From assembly GCA_004557385.1 (NCBI GenBank), contig SFEA01000023.1, positions 1-35,461 of the forward strand: a DNA stretch of 35,461 nt, written 5' to 3'. This document shows positions 6,678 to 14,316 of this stretch, in pieces. Positions within the stretch are counted from its first letter, which is position 1. Each line of letters starts with the position of its first letter. A model generated the notes under the pieces. The model was not told where the DNA came from, made no database searches, and saw only the letters and a list, made by a program, of their open reading frames with translations. The position numbers were made by a program, and so were the translations under genes. Source of the stretch: Bacteroidales bacterium (GTDB taxonomy: Bacteria; Bacteroidota; Bacteroidia; Bacteroidales; Muribaculaceae).

Positions 6678-9600
6678 ATGGTAAAGAAAATTAAGTTTCT
6701 GTCGTTGGTAGTGATGCTGTTTGCAGCTCTCACCGCTAATGCACAAGTTACTACATCTGCAATCAGCGGTACTGTTGTGGATGAAAACAAAGAAGCACTC
6801 GTTGGCGCAACAATCGTTGCCAAGCACATGCCTTCTGGAACAACTTATGGCGCTGCTACCAACTTGGATGGTCGTTACAACCTTCAAGGTATGCGTACAG
6901 GCGGTCCATACGTAATCGAAATCACTTACATCGGTTACGCTAAGGCACAAATCGACAATGTTTACCTGCAACTCGGTAACACTTCGGTTTACAATGTTCA
7001 ACTCGAAACATCGGCTAACGCACTCGACGAGGTGGTGGTAATGGGCAAGGGCGGCACACAAGCAGGTGCAGCAAAGAACTTCTCGCTTGCCAAGATTGAA
7101 GGCACTCCAACCATCACACGCAACGTTTACGACGTGGTTAAGAACACCCCGATGGTGAACGTGAACAAGGCTGGTGGCATCTCGATTGCCGGTACAAACA
7201 ACCGCTACAACAGCTTCCAAATCGACGGTACCGTGTCGAACGACGTATTCGGTTTGGCTCCAACGGGCACTAACGGCGGTCAGGCATCTGCCAACCCTAT
7301 TTCGCTCGAAGCAATCGAAGAACTCCAAGTAGTTATCTCGCCATTCGACGTTCGTCAATCAGGCTTCACCGGTGGTGGTATCAACGCCGTAACCAAGCAA
7401 GGTAGCAACACCTTCCACGCTTCGGCTTACACATACTACAACAACCAAGACTTCTATGGTCGTTGGAACCAACAACTCGACAAGAAGGACCCTCTCACCA
7501 CTCAACGCACTCTCACCTATGGTGGTAACGTATCGGGTGCTGCCATCAAGGACAAATTGTTCTTCTTCGTTAACGTTGAACGCAACGAGGACACTTATCC
7601 TTCGTCGTACTATCCTGGCTACAACGGTCAAACTTTCTTGACTGTTAACCAAGCTCAACAAATCCTCGACCACTACAACCAGCTCACTGGTGGCAAGTTC
7701 AAGGATTCGTTTGGTCAACGCGACGTTGAACGCAAGTCTACCGACATTCTTGCACGTGTTGACTGGAACATCAACGACAAGCACAAACTTGCTCTTCGTT
7801 ATCAACACGTCAACGCATTCGACGACAAGTATAGCAACTCGGCTACTACTTTCTATTTCAACAACTCGTCGTATCGTTTCTGCAACCTCACCAACTCGTT
7901 CGTAGCCGAATTGAACTCTCGCTTCAACAACGAATGGAGCAACGAGTTCCGTGCATCTTACAACCGCATCCGCGACCACCGCGAAATCGGCAACAACGGT
8001 CCTACAATGTACATCCAAAACGTGAAGAGCGAAGACGGCACCAAGAACATCACCGTTAACATCGGTACTGAATATTCTTCGGGCGTTAACTTCCTCAGCC
8101 AGGACATCTACCTCATTGAGGACAACTTGACTTGGTACAAGGGCCGTCACTCAGTGACTTTCGGTACTCACAACGAATTCTTCAACATCACCAACGGCTT
8201 CATTCAATATGCTGCAGGTGAATGGGTTTACAACGGTCTCGACGCATTCTTGAACGACAACCCTAACAAGTTCTACTTCAAGTGTTCTGACCCAAGCAAG
8301 ACTGGCGGCAACCTCCGCTATGCTCCTGCAACCAAGGCTGGCCAATTCGGCTTCTACGCTCAAGACAAGTTCGACGTTACCAACAACTTCCAACTTTCTT
8401 ATGGCTTGCGTGTTGACATCCCTGTATTCTTCAACGACCCAACAACTAACGATGCATTCAACCAATACTCAGCTGAAAAGGGCTGGGGCGTGAAAGTTGG
8501 TCAAACTCCTTCGCCAAAGTTGATGTTCTCGCCTCGCGTAGGCTTCCGCTGGTACACTGCTGACGACCACAAGATTCTCCTCCGTGGTGGTGTTGGTCTG
8601 TTCACCGGTCGCATCCCATTCGTTTGGGTATCGAACGCTTACAACAACTGCGGTATGGAACAAATCGGTTGCACACTCACCAAGAATATTCCTGACGTAA
8701 CAACCGACACTAACAGCCTCGTTGAATTCTGCGGCGCTGCTGCTAACCCTGATATCGTAACTCTCGACAAGAAGATGAAGTTCCCACAAGTGCTTCGTGC
8801 TAACTTGGCATACGAACAACAATTCGGCAACGGCTGGAAGATGATTCTCGAAGGCTTGTACTCGAAGACCTTCAACGCTATGTACTTCGAAAACCTCGCC
8901 CTTACTCAATCGGCTAAGGTTTACGCTGTTCCTGGCGTAGAAGCATCGGCTGCTCCTTACTATTCGGTTGACAACCGCTTCTACTCGGTTATCAACACCA
9001 AGAACAGCAACGACGGCTATTCTTATCAACTCTCTGCTCAATTGCAAAAGAGCTTCGCATTCGGTCTCGACCTCTCGGCTTCTTACACTTTCGGCCACTC
9101 TTACTCGGTTAACGACGGTAGATCGTCGGTGGCTTACTCTTGCTGGAAGTACAACTACGCTGTCGACACCAACAATCCTAATCTCACCTACTCGGGCTTC
9201 GACATTCCTAACCGCGTGATGGCTAACGTTAACTACACTTCTCCAAAGTATGCTAACGGTCTCCTCCAAACTGTTGTAGGTCTTGTTTACAACGGTCAGA
9301 ACGGCATGCGCTACTCGTTGACTATGAACGAATCGAAGGACTACAACGGCGACGGCTATCGTGGCAACTCGCTGCTCTACATCCCAACTGACGAAGAATT
9401 GGCTCAAATGAACTTCGCTTCAGAAGAGGCTCGCGCTAAGTTCGGTGACTTCATCAACAGCGATAAGTACTGCAAGTTCCACAAAGGTCAATATGCTGAA
9501 CGTAACTCTAACGTAGGTGAATGGGAAAACCGCGTTGACTTGCACTTCGCTGAAAACATCTTCTACTGGAAGAAACGCGGCAGCAAGATTCAACTCACTC

Positions 9601-9809
9601 TTGACGTGCTCAACTTTGCTAACCTCCTCAACAAGAAGTGGGGTACTACTTACGGTAGCCTCTACAACTTGTCGGTTCTCAAGGTTTCGAAAGTTGCTGT
9701 AGCTAATGGTGTTGCAACTCCAACATTCGACTACAACAACCCATCAATCTATCCTAACAACATCTCGAGCCGTTGGCACATGCAAGTTGGTTGCAAGATT
9801 ACATTCTAA
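6678..9809 (+). CDS. TonB-dependent outer-membrane receptor, Oar-like, with CarboxypepD_reg-like domain
   Basis: A 1043-residue protein. A signal peptide (residues 1-22, ending ALTANAQ) is followed by a carboxypeptidase-regulatory-like domain (about 28-115, GTVVDENKEALVGATIV), a plug domain (about 130-240, including SFQIDGTVSNDVFG and GGINAVTKQGSNTFHASAY) and a long beta-barrel ending in aromatic ITF. It would import a large substrate across the outer membrane using TonB energy. No SusD-like lipoprotein follows, unlike SusC/SusD pairs, so it fits the Oar-like or stand-alone class; the substrate is unknown. Codon use is strongly biased (CAA for Gln, AAC, TTC, GGT/GGC) and unlike the neighbours, which indicates very high expression. 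A strong terminator follows and a structured leader precedes it, so it is probably monocistronic. Confidence 0.92.
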   Translation: MVKKIKFLSLVVMLFAALTANAQVTTSAISGTVVDENKEALVGATIVAKHMPSGTTYGAATNLDGRYNLQGMRTGGPYVIEITYIGYAKAQIDNVYLQLGNTSVYNVQLETSANALDEVVVMGKGGTQAGAAKNFSLAKIEGTPTITRNVYDVVKNTPMVNVNKAGGISIAGTNNRYNSFQIDGTVSNDVFGLAPTGTNGGQASANPISLEAIEELQVVISPFDVRQSGFTGGGINAVTKQGSNTFHASAYTYYNNQDFYGRWNQQLDKKDPLTTQRTLTYGGNVSGAAIKDKLFFFVNVERNEDTYPSSYYPGYNGQTFLTVNQAQQILDHYNQLTGGKFKDSFGQRDVERKSTDILARVDWNINDKHKLALRYQHVNAFDDKYSNSATTFYFNNSSYRFCNLTNSFVAELNSRFNNEWSNEFRASYNRIRDHREIGNNGPTMYIQNVKSEDGTKNITVNIGTEYSSGVNFLSQDIYLIEDNLTWYKGRHSVTFGTHNEFFNITNGFIQYAAGEWVYNGLDAFLNDNPNKFYFKCSDPSKTGGNLRYAPATKAGQFGFYAQDKFDVTNNFQLSYGLRVDIPVFFNDPTTNDAFNQYSAEKGWGVKVGQTPSPKLMFSPRVGFRWYTADDHKILLRGGVGLFTGRIPFVWVSNAYNNCGMEQIGCTLTKNIPDVTTDTNSLVEFCGAAANPDIVTLDKKMKFPQVLRANLAYEQQFGNGWKMILEGLYSKTFNAMYFENLALTQSAKVYAVPGVEASAAPYYSVDNRFYSVINTKNSNDGYSYQLSAQLQKSFAFGLDLSASYTFGHSYSVNDGRSSVAYSCWKYNYAVDTNNPNLTYSGFDIPNRVMANVNYTSPKYANGLLQTVVGLVYNGQNGMRYSLTMNESKDYNGDGYRGNSLLYIPTDEELAQMNFASEEARAKFGDFINSDKYCKFHKGQYAERNSNVGEWENRVDLHFAENIFYWKKRGSKIQLTLDVLNFANLLNKKWGTTYGSLYNLSVLKVSKVAVANGVATPTFDYNNPSIYPNNISSRWHMQVGCKITF

Positions 9810-9854
9810 TCCACCAACTTCACAGCTAAGGAATTAAACATTTAATCCTATATG

Positions 9855-9900
9855 AGTGGCAGATTCATCATCACCGATGGCTCTGCCACTTTTGTTTTTA
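9855..9900 (+). terminator. Intrinsic terminator of the receptor gene
   Basis: A perfect 9-bp stem AGTGGCAGA (9855-9863) / TCTGCCACT (9882-9890) with an 18-base loop is followed directly by TTTGTTTTTA. It lies 46 bases after the receptor stop codon. Confidence 0.9.
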
Positions 9901-9908
9901 CAGCTTAA

Positions 9909-9940
9909 CCCAAATCAGTTATTATAATCTCCGATTTGGG
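9909..9940. other. Second hairpin between receptor and lipoprotein genes
   Basis: A perfect 8-bp inverted repeat, CCCAAATC (9909-9916) / GATTTGGG (9933-9940), with only a short T-run after it. It may be a back-up terminator or part of the leader of the next gene. Confidence 0.5.
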
Positions 9941-9995
9941 TTTCACACAATAAACAGCACACCGCCATCGTTTTATTTATTAAGAACTTTATGCA

Positions 9996-11966
9996 ATGAA
10001 ACGAAAAGTGGTGAACATATTGCTTTGCATAGCGGCACTCGCACCGGTGCTGCTGAGCGGCTGTCGCAGCGCAAAACTCAGCGACGCCGACGAGCAATAT
10101 GCCCGTGGCGAATATCACGCCGCCATGCTCACCTACAAGAAAATCTATAACAAACTCACTCGCCGCGAGGAACGTCAGCAGCGTGGCTTGGTGGCTTTCC
10201 GCCTTGGCGAATGCTACCGCCACCTCAACATGGCAGCCAACGCCTCGGGCGCCTATCGCAACGCCTTGCGCTACAACTACCCCGACAGCATGGCGCTGCT
10301 CTATCTGGCTCAAAGCCAGCACATGGAGGGCAAATACAAAGAAGCCATAAAAAGCTACGAGCAGTTTCTTGAGAAAGCCCCAAAGAATGTGTTGGCTCGC
10401 GACGGATTGCGCGGCAGCCAAAACGCTGCCCGAATCAAGGCAAACCCAACACGCTATAAGGTGGCAGCCGCAAAACTGTTCAACTCGCGCCGAGCCGACT
10501 TCTGCCCGATGTTCTTCGATGCCGCTCACGATGTGCTCTACCTCACCTCGTCAACCGAGAAAAGCAAAGGCACTGCCAAAAGCGAAGTCACCGGCACCAA
10601 AAACAGCGACATCTATTTCTCAAAGAAAAACGAAAAAGGCGTGTGGCAACGCCCCGAAGCCGTTGACGGCGAACTGAACACCGACTTCGACGAGGGCATC
10701 ACCTCGTTCTCGCCCGACGGCACCACCATGTATCTTGCCAAAGCCCGTCGCGAAGAAAACGCCTCTACCTCGGTGGAAATATTCACCTCGCAACGCAGCG
10801 AAGCCAAATGGAGCGCCCCGGTGAAGCTCGAAATCACCGCCGACACGCTCTCGGCTTACGGCGACCCGGCTGTGTCGCCCGACGGCAACTGGCTGTATTT
10901 CTCAAGCGATATGCCCGGCGGACAGGGCGGCAAAGACCTGTGGCGAATCAATCTTAAGGAACGCGTAGGCTCGCTCGAAAACCTTGGCGACGTGATTAAC
11001 ACGCCCGGCGACGAACGATTCCCCTACGTGCGCTCCGACAGCGTGCTCTATTTCTCAAGCAACGGACACGCCGGAATGGGCGGCCTCGACATCTACCGCG
11101 CCACGCTCACCCCTTCGGGCGGTTGGAACGTGGAAAACATGGGCTGGCCTATGAACTCGTCGTACGACGACTTCGGCATCACCTTTGGCGACGGCGAAAG
11201 CGGATTCTTCAGCTCGAACCGAAACGATGCGCGCGGCTACGACCACATCTACTCGTTTGTGAAACCCGAACTGAAAATCACCATATCGGGATATGTGCTC
11301 GACCGAGACGAAGAACCCGTGCCTAATGCCGTAATCCGCATCGTGGGCGACGACGGCAGCAACCAAAAAGCCATTGGCAAAACCGACGGCACATTCCAGT
11401 TCAACCTGCAACGCGGCGTGAAATATGTGATGATGGCTGGCGCTAAAGGCTATATGAACGGCAAGCAGGAGTTTGTGAGCGATATGGCTGAAGAAGATGC
11501 CGAATACGCCGTCGACTTCATTCTCGCTGCCATGACCAAACCGCAAGTGATTGAAAACATATTCTACGACTTCGACAAAGCCACTCTTCGGCCCGAATCG
11601 AAAACAGCGCTCGACTCGATGGTGATGATTCTGAAGGACAACCCGCAGATTGTCATCGAAATGGCGTCGCACACCGACCGCTGGGGCAACGATAACTACA
11701 ACCTGAAACTTAGCGACCGTCGCGCACAAAGCGTGGTCGACTATCTGATTGCCGCCGGCATCGACCCGAGCCGACTGCGCCCGAAAGGCTACGGCGAAAC
11801 GCGCCCGAAAACCGTCACCAAGCGCATCGCTCGCCTCTATCCTCAGTTCAAAGAGGGCGACGTGCTCAACGAAGAATACATCGAAAAACTTGAGAAACCC
11901 GACCAAGATGCAGCCGACCAAATCAACCGCCGCACCGAGTTTCAGGTGATTTCACTGCAACAGTGA
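9996..11966 (+). CDS. PorE-like lipoprotein: TPR, PD40 propeller, CarboxypepD_reg, OmpA domain
   Basis: A 656-residue protein. It has a lipoprotein signal with lipobox LSGC (Cys23), TPR-type helices (about 30-150, ARGEYHAAMLTYKKIY and EGKYKEAIKSYEQFLEKAP), a WD40/PD40-like propeller (about 165-410, repeats such as SPDGNWLYFSSDMPGG), a carboxypeptidase-regulatory-like domain (about 425-510) and a C-terminal OmpA domain (about 520-650, with TDRWGNDNYNLKLSDRRA carrying the Asp and Arg used for peptidoglycan binding). This exact order and length matches PorE of the type IX secretion system, an outer-membrane lipoprotein that ties the machinery to peptidoglycan. No other secretion genes are in the window, so a general OmpA/PD40 lipoprotein remains possible. 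Confidence 0.82.
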   Translation: MKRKVVNILLCIAALAPVLLSGCRSAKLSDADEQYARGEYHAAMLTYKKIYNKLTRREERQQRGLVAFRLGECYRHLNMAANASGAYRNALRYNYPDSMALLYLAQSQHMEGKYKEAIKSYEQFLEKAPKNVLARDGLRGSQNAARIKANPTRYKVAAAKLFNSRRADFCPMFFDAAHDVLYLTSSTEKSKGTAKSEVTGTKNSDIYFSKKNEKGVWQRPEAVDGELNTDFDEGITSFSPDGTTMYLAKARREENASTSVEIFTSQRSEAKWSAPVKLEITADTLSAYGDPAVSPDGNWLYFSSDMPGGQGGKDLWRINLKERVGSLENLGDVINTPGDERFPYVRSDSVLYFSSNGHAGMGGLDIYRATLTPSGGWNVENMGWPMNSSYDDFGITFGDGESGFFSSNRNDARGYDHIYSFVKPELKITISGYVLDRDEEPVPNAVIRIVGDDGSNQKAIGKTDGTFQFNLQRGVKYVMMAGAKGYMNGKQEFVSDMAEEDAEYAVDFILAAMTKPQVIENIFYDFDKATLRPESKTALDSMVMILKDNPQIVIEMASHTDRWGNDNYNLKLSDRRAQSVVDYLIAAGIDPSRLRPKGYGETRPKTVTKRIARLYPQFKEGDVLNEEYIEKLEKPDQDAADQINRRTEFQVISLQQ

Positions 11967-11994
11967 TTCAGCCCCGCACATCCACCCAAAAAAT

Positions 11995-12011
11995 GCCTTA
12001 TTCCATAAGGC
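11995..12011. other. Short hairpin downstream of the PorE-like gene
   Basis: GCCTTA (11995-12000) pairs with TAAGGC (12006-12011) around a 5-base loop. It is preceded, not followed, by an A-run, so it would terminate transcription coming from the right rather than that of the PorE-like gene. Confidence 0.4.
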
Positions 12012-12037
12012 CGCTAATCAATACGCCATCGCAACTA

Positions 12038-12152
12038 CCACAAAAATACCAAATGATTTGCCACAAAAATACCAAATGAATCACCACAAAAATACCGAAC
12101 GAATCGCCACAAAAATACCGAATGAATCGCCACAAAAATACCGAATGCCTTA
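12038..12152. repeat. Tandem array: five copies of a 23-bp unit
   Basis: The core CCACAAAAATACC starts at 12038, 12061, 12084, 12107 and 12130, a strict 23-base period, with the rest of the unit varying between AAATGA and GAATGAATCG forms. Read on the minus strand each unit contains TATTTTTG, which fits the -7 consensus TAnnTTTG. The array ends about 20 bases before the promoter of the ATPase gene, where it could be a binding array or iteron-like set. Confidence 0.9.
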
Positions 12153-12172
12153 GAAAATTCAAAGAAAAAAGC

Positions 12173-12180
12173 TATCTTTG
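12173..12180 (+). promoter_or_regulatory. Probable -7 element (TATCTTTG) of the ATPase gene
   Basis: TATCTTTG lies 22 bases before the ATG at 12203, which leaves a very short leader. No TTTG is present at the -33 position; that position borders the end of the 23-bp array. Confidence 0.55.
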
Positions 12181-12202
12181 CAATTACAAATATTAAACGA
12201 AT

Positions 12203-13495
12203 ATGGAATACTTACCAAGAATAGCAGACGCCTCGCTTCAAGAAAGATTGGAAGCATTCGGAGCAATACTTATCGAAGGACCTAAATGGACCGGTAAGAC
12301 AACGACGGCTATGCAGCATGCAAAGAGTGTCATTAAGATGCAAGACCCTGATAAGGCAGACGAGTATCTTGAAACCGCAGCAACAATGCCATCACTTCTA
12401 CTAAAGGGAGAGAAGCCGCGCCTCATTGACGAGTGGCAAGATGCCCCAAAGATTTGGGATGCAGTAAGATTGGCGGTAGATAACAGCGGTGGGTTTCCAG
12501 GGCAGTATATCTTGACCGGTAGCAATACGGTTGACAAGACAAACATTCGCCATACTGGCACTGGTCGCATCACACGAATGAAAATGTACCCCATGAGCCT
12601 TTGGGAGTCAAAAGATTCTTCAGGCAATGTTTCTGTCCGTGAATTGTTCTATAACCCTTCTTATGACATCGATGGAGCAACAAGCAAACTTGATATCCCC
12701 GAGTTGATTCGTGTGGCATGCCGTGGTGGATGGCCCGTCACGCTGCAGATGAAGGAGAAGGCTTGCATGATGATTGCAAAAGACTATGTAAACAGCGTGT
12801 GCAACAATGATATTTCCGCCGTGGACGGTCGGCAAAGGAATCCAAAAATTGCCAAACAATTATTGAAATCGTATGCAAGGAATATCAGCACAGTGGCAAA
12901 GAAGACAAGCATTCTTGCAGACATAACAGCATCAGGCGACATTTCTCTCTCAATGGACACCTTCGACGACTACGTGGAGGCTTTAGAAAAGCTCTTCGTA
13001 ATACAGGATATTGATGCGTGGTGTCCTGCAATTCGAAGTAAGACTGCTATAAGAAGTGCTCCAAAGCGAAGTTTCACCGACCCTTCGATAGCAGTTGCAG
13101 CATTAGGACAAAGTGCAGAGTCTTTGGAGTTGCAGCTAAAGACTTTCGGTTTTATCTTTGAACAAATGTGTATTAGAGATTTAAGAGCATATACAGCCGA
13201 CTTCGACAGTCATATCTCCTACTATCGTGACCGGTACGGACTTGAAGCCGACCTTGTTCTTCACCTTTCGGATGGACGTTACGCACTCATTGAGTGCAAA
13301 CTTGGCAGCCGCGAAATTAACGACGGTGCTGCACACCTATTGCAACTCAAAAGGCTCATACAAGAATATAACAAGAACGAAAAGCAAGTTCCTCTGCGTG
13401 AGCCAGACCTTCTTATTGTTATGACTGGAGGCAGCATGGCATACACTCGCCCCGACGGAGTGAAAGTCATTCCTTTAGCTTGCCTGAAAGACTGA
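12203..13495 (+). CDS. AAA ATPase with DUF4143 C-terminal domain
   Basis: A 430-residue protein of the AAA_14/DUF4143 family. The Walker A motif is seen as GPKWTGKTT (residues about 26-34), a Walker B-like LIDEWQD near residue 75, a sensor-type ILTGSN near 105, and the C-terminal DUF4143 part with LEADLVLHLSDGRYALIECKLG (about 345-368), which resembles the D...ExK core of PD-(D/E)XK nucleases. Such proteins are common, often horizontally acquired, and of unknown function. The gene is AT-richer than its neighbours, stands alone, and is flanked by a tandem array on the left and palindromic repeats on the right, which suggests an accessory insertion. Confidence 0.9.
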   Translation: MEYLPRIADASLQERLEAFGAILIEGPKWTGKTTTAMQHAKSVIKMQDPDKADEYLETAATMPSLLLKGEKPRLIDEWQDAPKIWDAVRLAVDNSGGFPGQYILTGSNTVDKTNIRHTGTGRITRMKMYPMSLWESKDSSGNVSVRELFYNPSYDIDGATSKLDIPELIRVACRGGWPVTLQMKEKACMMIAKDYVNSVCNNDISAVDGRQRNPKIAKQLLKSYARNISTVAKKTSILADITASGDISLSMDTFDDYVEALEKLFVIQDIDAWCPAIRSKTAIRSAPKRSFTDPSIAVAALGQSAESLELQLKTFGFIFEQMCIRDLRAYTADFDSHISYYRDRYGLEADLVLHLSDGRYALIECKLGSREINDGAAHLLQLKRLIQEYNKNEKQVPLREPDLLIVMTGGSMAYTRPDGVKVIPLACLKD

Positions 13496-13639
13496 CAGAT
13501 GAGCCTTTCTCTTAGCCAGGAGACAAAGCGTGTGATATTCTTGAAAACACCTATAATGGCACAGCCTCAGCATAGGTATGCTATCTTGCTTTCAAACATC
13601 CTGTTTTGAGCTTATTGCTATACGCCCCTACATCAACCA

Positions 13640-13870
13640 CACCACGTTATTCTGCGATGTCTGCGAGCGAATATTGTTGGATCTGCAATAAGGGTAATTC
13701 GCGTCCTGTCCGGACGCCGGTTTCAGGGACGTCTGTGGTCCGTGGGTTACGCTGCGCTCACCCACGGCTAAGTCCCTTCGGCTTACGCCTCTGGGGTCAC
13801 GCCTTTCAGGCGACATTGCGGCGTGGAGAGGCATCTCTCTCGCAGATGGCGCAGAACGGCGAAGAGCAAC
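13640..13870. repeat. Palindrome-rich repeat module (no gene)
   Basis: Contains GGTAATTCGCGTCCTGTC (13693-13710), also found at 174-191; a strong hairpin CCGTGGGT (13740-13747) / ACCCACGG (13760-13767); and a small hairpin CGCCT/AGGCG at 13801-13813. The segment around GGGGTCACGCC (13793-13803) appears reverse-complemented near 288-298. The open frames here are palindromes read as codons and show no protein features. The rest of the 820-base gap is the RAYT-type element that follows plus AT-rich sequence up to metH. Confidence 0.65.
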
Positions 13871-13879
13871 AAGCGCCGG

Positions 13880-14183
13880 AGGTGCTTGACCATGCTTAAC
13901 CGCTGGTGTAGCGAAGCGAAACCTGCGGAAGCATGCCTACTAAAATATGTGCCTCGAAGTGGCACAACATTGTTCGACATCTTCGACGCCGAATGATAGT
14001 GAGGTATCCGCTCCCCGCAGGTTGCGCTAACGCTCCACCTGCGGTTATGCATGGTTTGCCATCTCCGATGGCACATCCTCGCAGCAGTCAACCGGCGTAT
14101 AGCATAACGCCACTACAACATCGCATCACATCTCCCACAGACGGCGCACAGCGTGCACAACCGCGCGAGCGGTTGCACTTATA
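13880..14183. mobile_element. RAYT-type element lacking its transposase (BIME/MITE-like)
   Basis: Two REP hairpins face each other: CCGCTGGT (13900-13907) with ACCTGCGG (13921-13928), and CCGCAGGT (14015-14022) with ACCTGCGG (14037-14044), followed by TGCCATC/GATGGCA. Between them the sequence runs from GTGCCTCGAA..GTGGCACAACA straight into TTGTTCGACATCTTCGACGCC. In the two full copies these same strings lie on either side of the transposase gene, so this copy appears to be the element with the gene removed. A further hairpin CAACCGC (14158-14164) / GCGGTTG (14169-14175) matches one at 141-157. Confidence 0.75.
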
Positions 14184-14316
14184 TCACGTAATATAAATTA
14201 CACTCCTCAAATGGCGAATTTTATATAAAAAACTGACTGCAGAATGGCGATTTTTACGATTTTTGCCGTTTAGCTCATAAAAGCAGCCGTTTTATAGTTT
14301 GTAGTAATTACCTTGA

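Noticed and set aside
12038..12152. CRISPR array
   Set aside because: The 23-bp units are contiguous with no unique spacers, and no cas genes are present.
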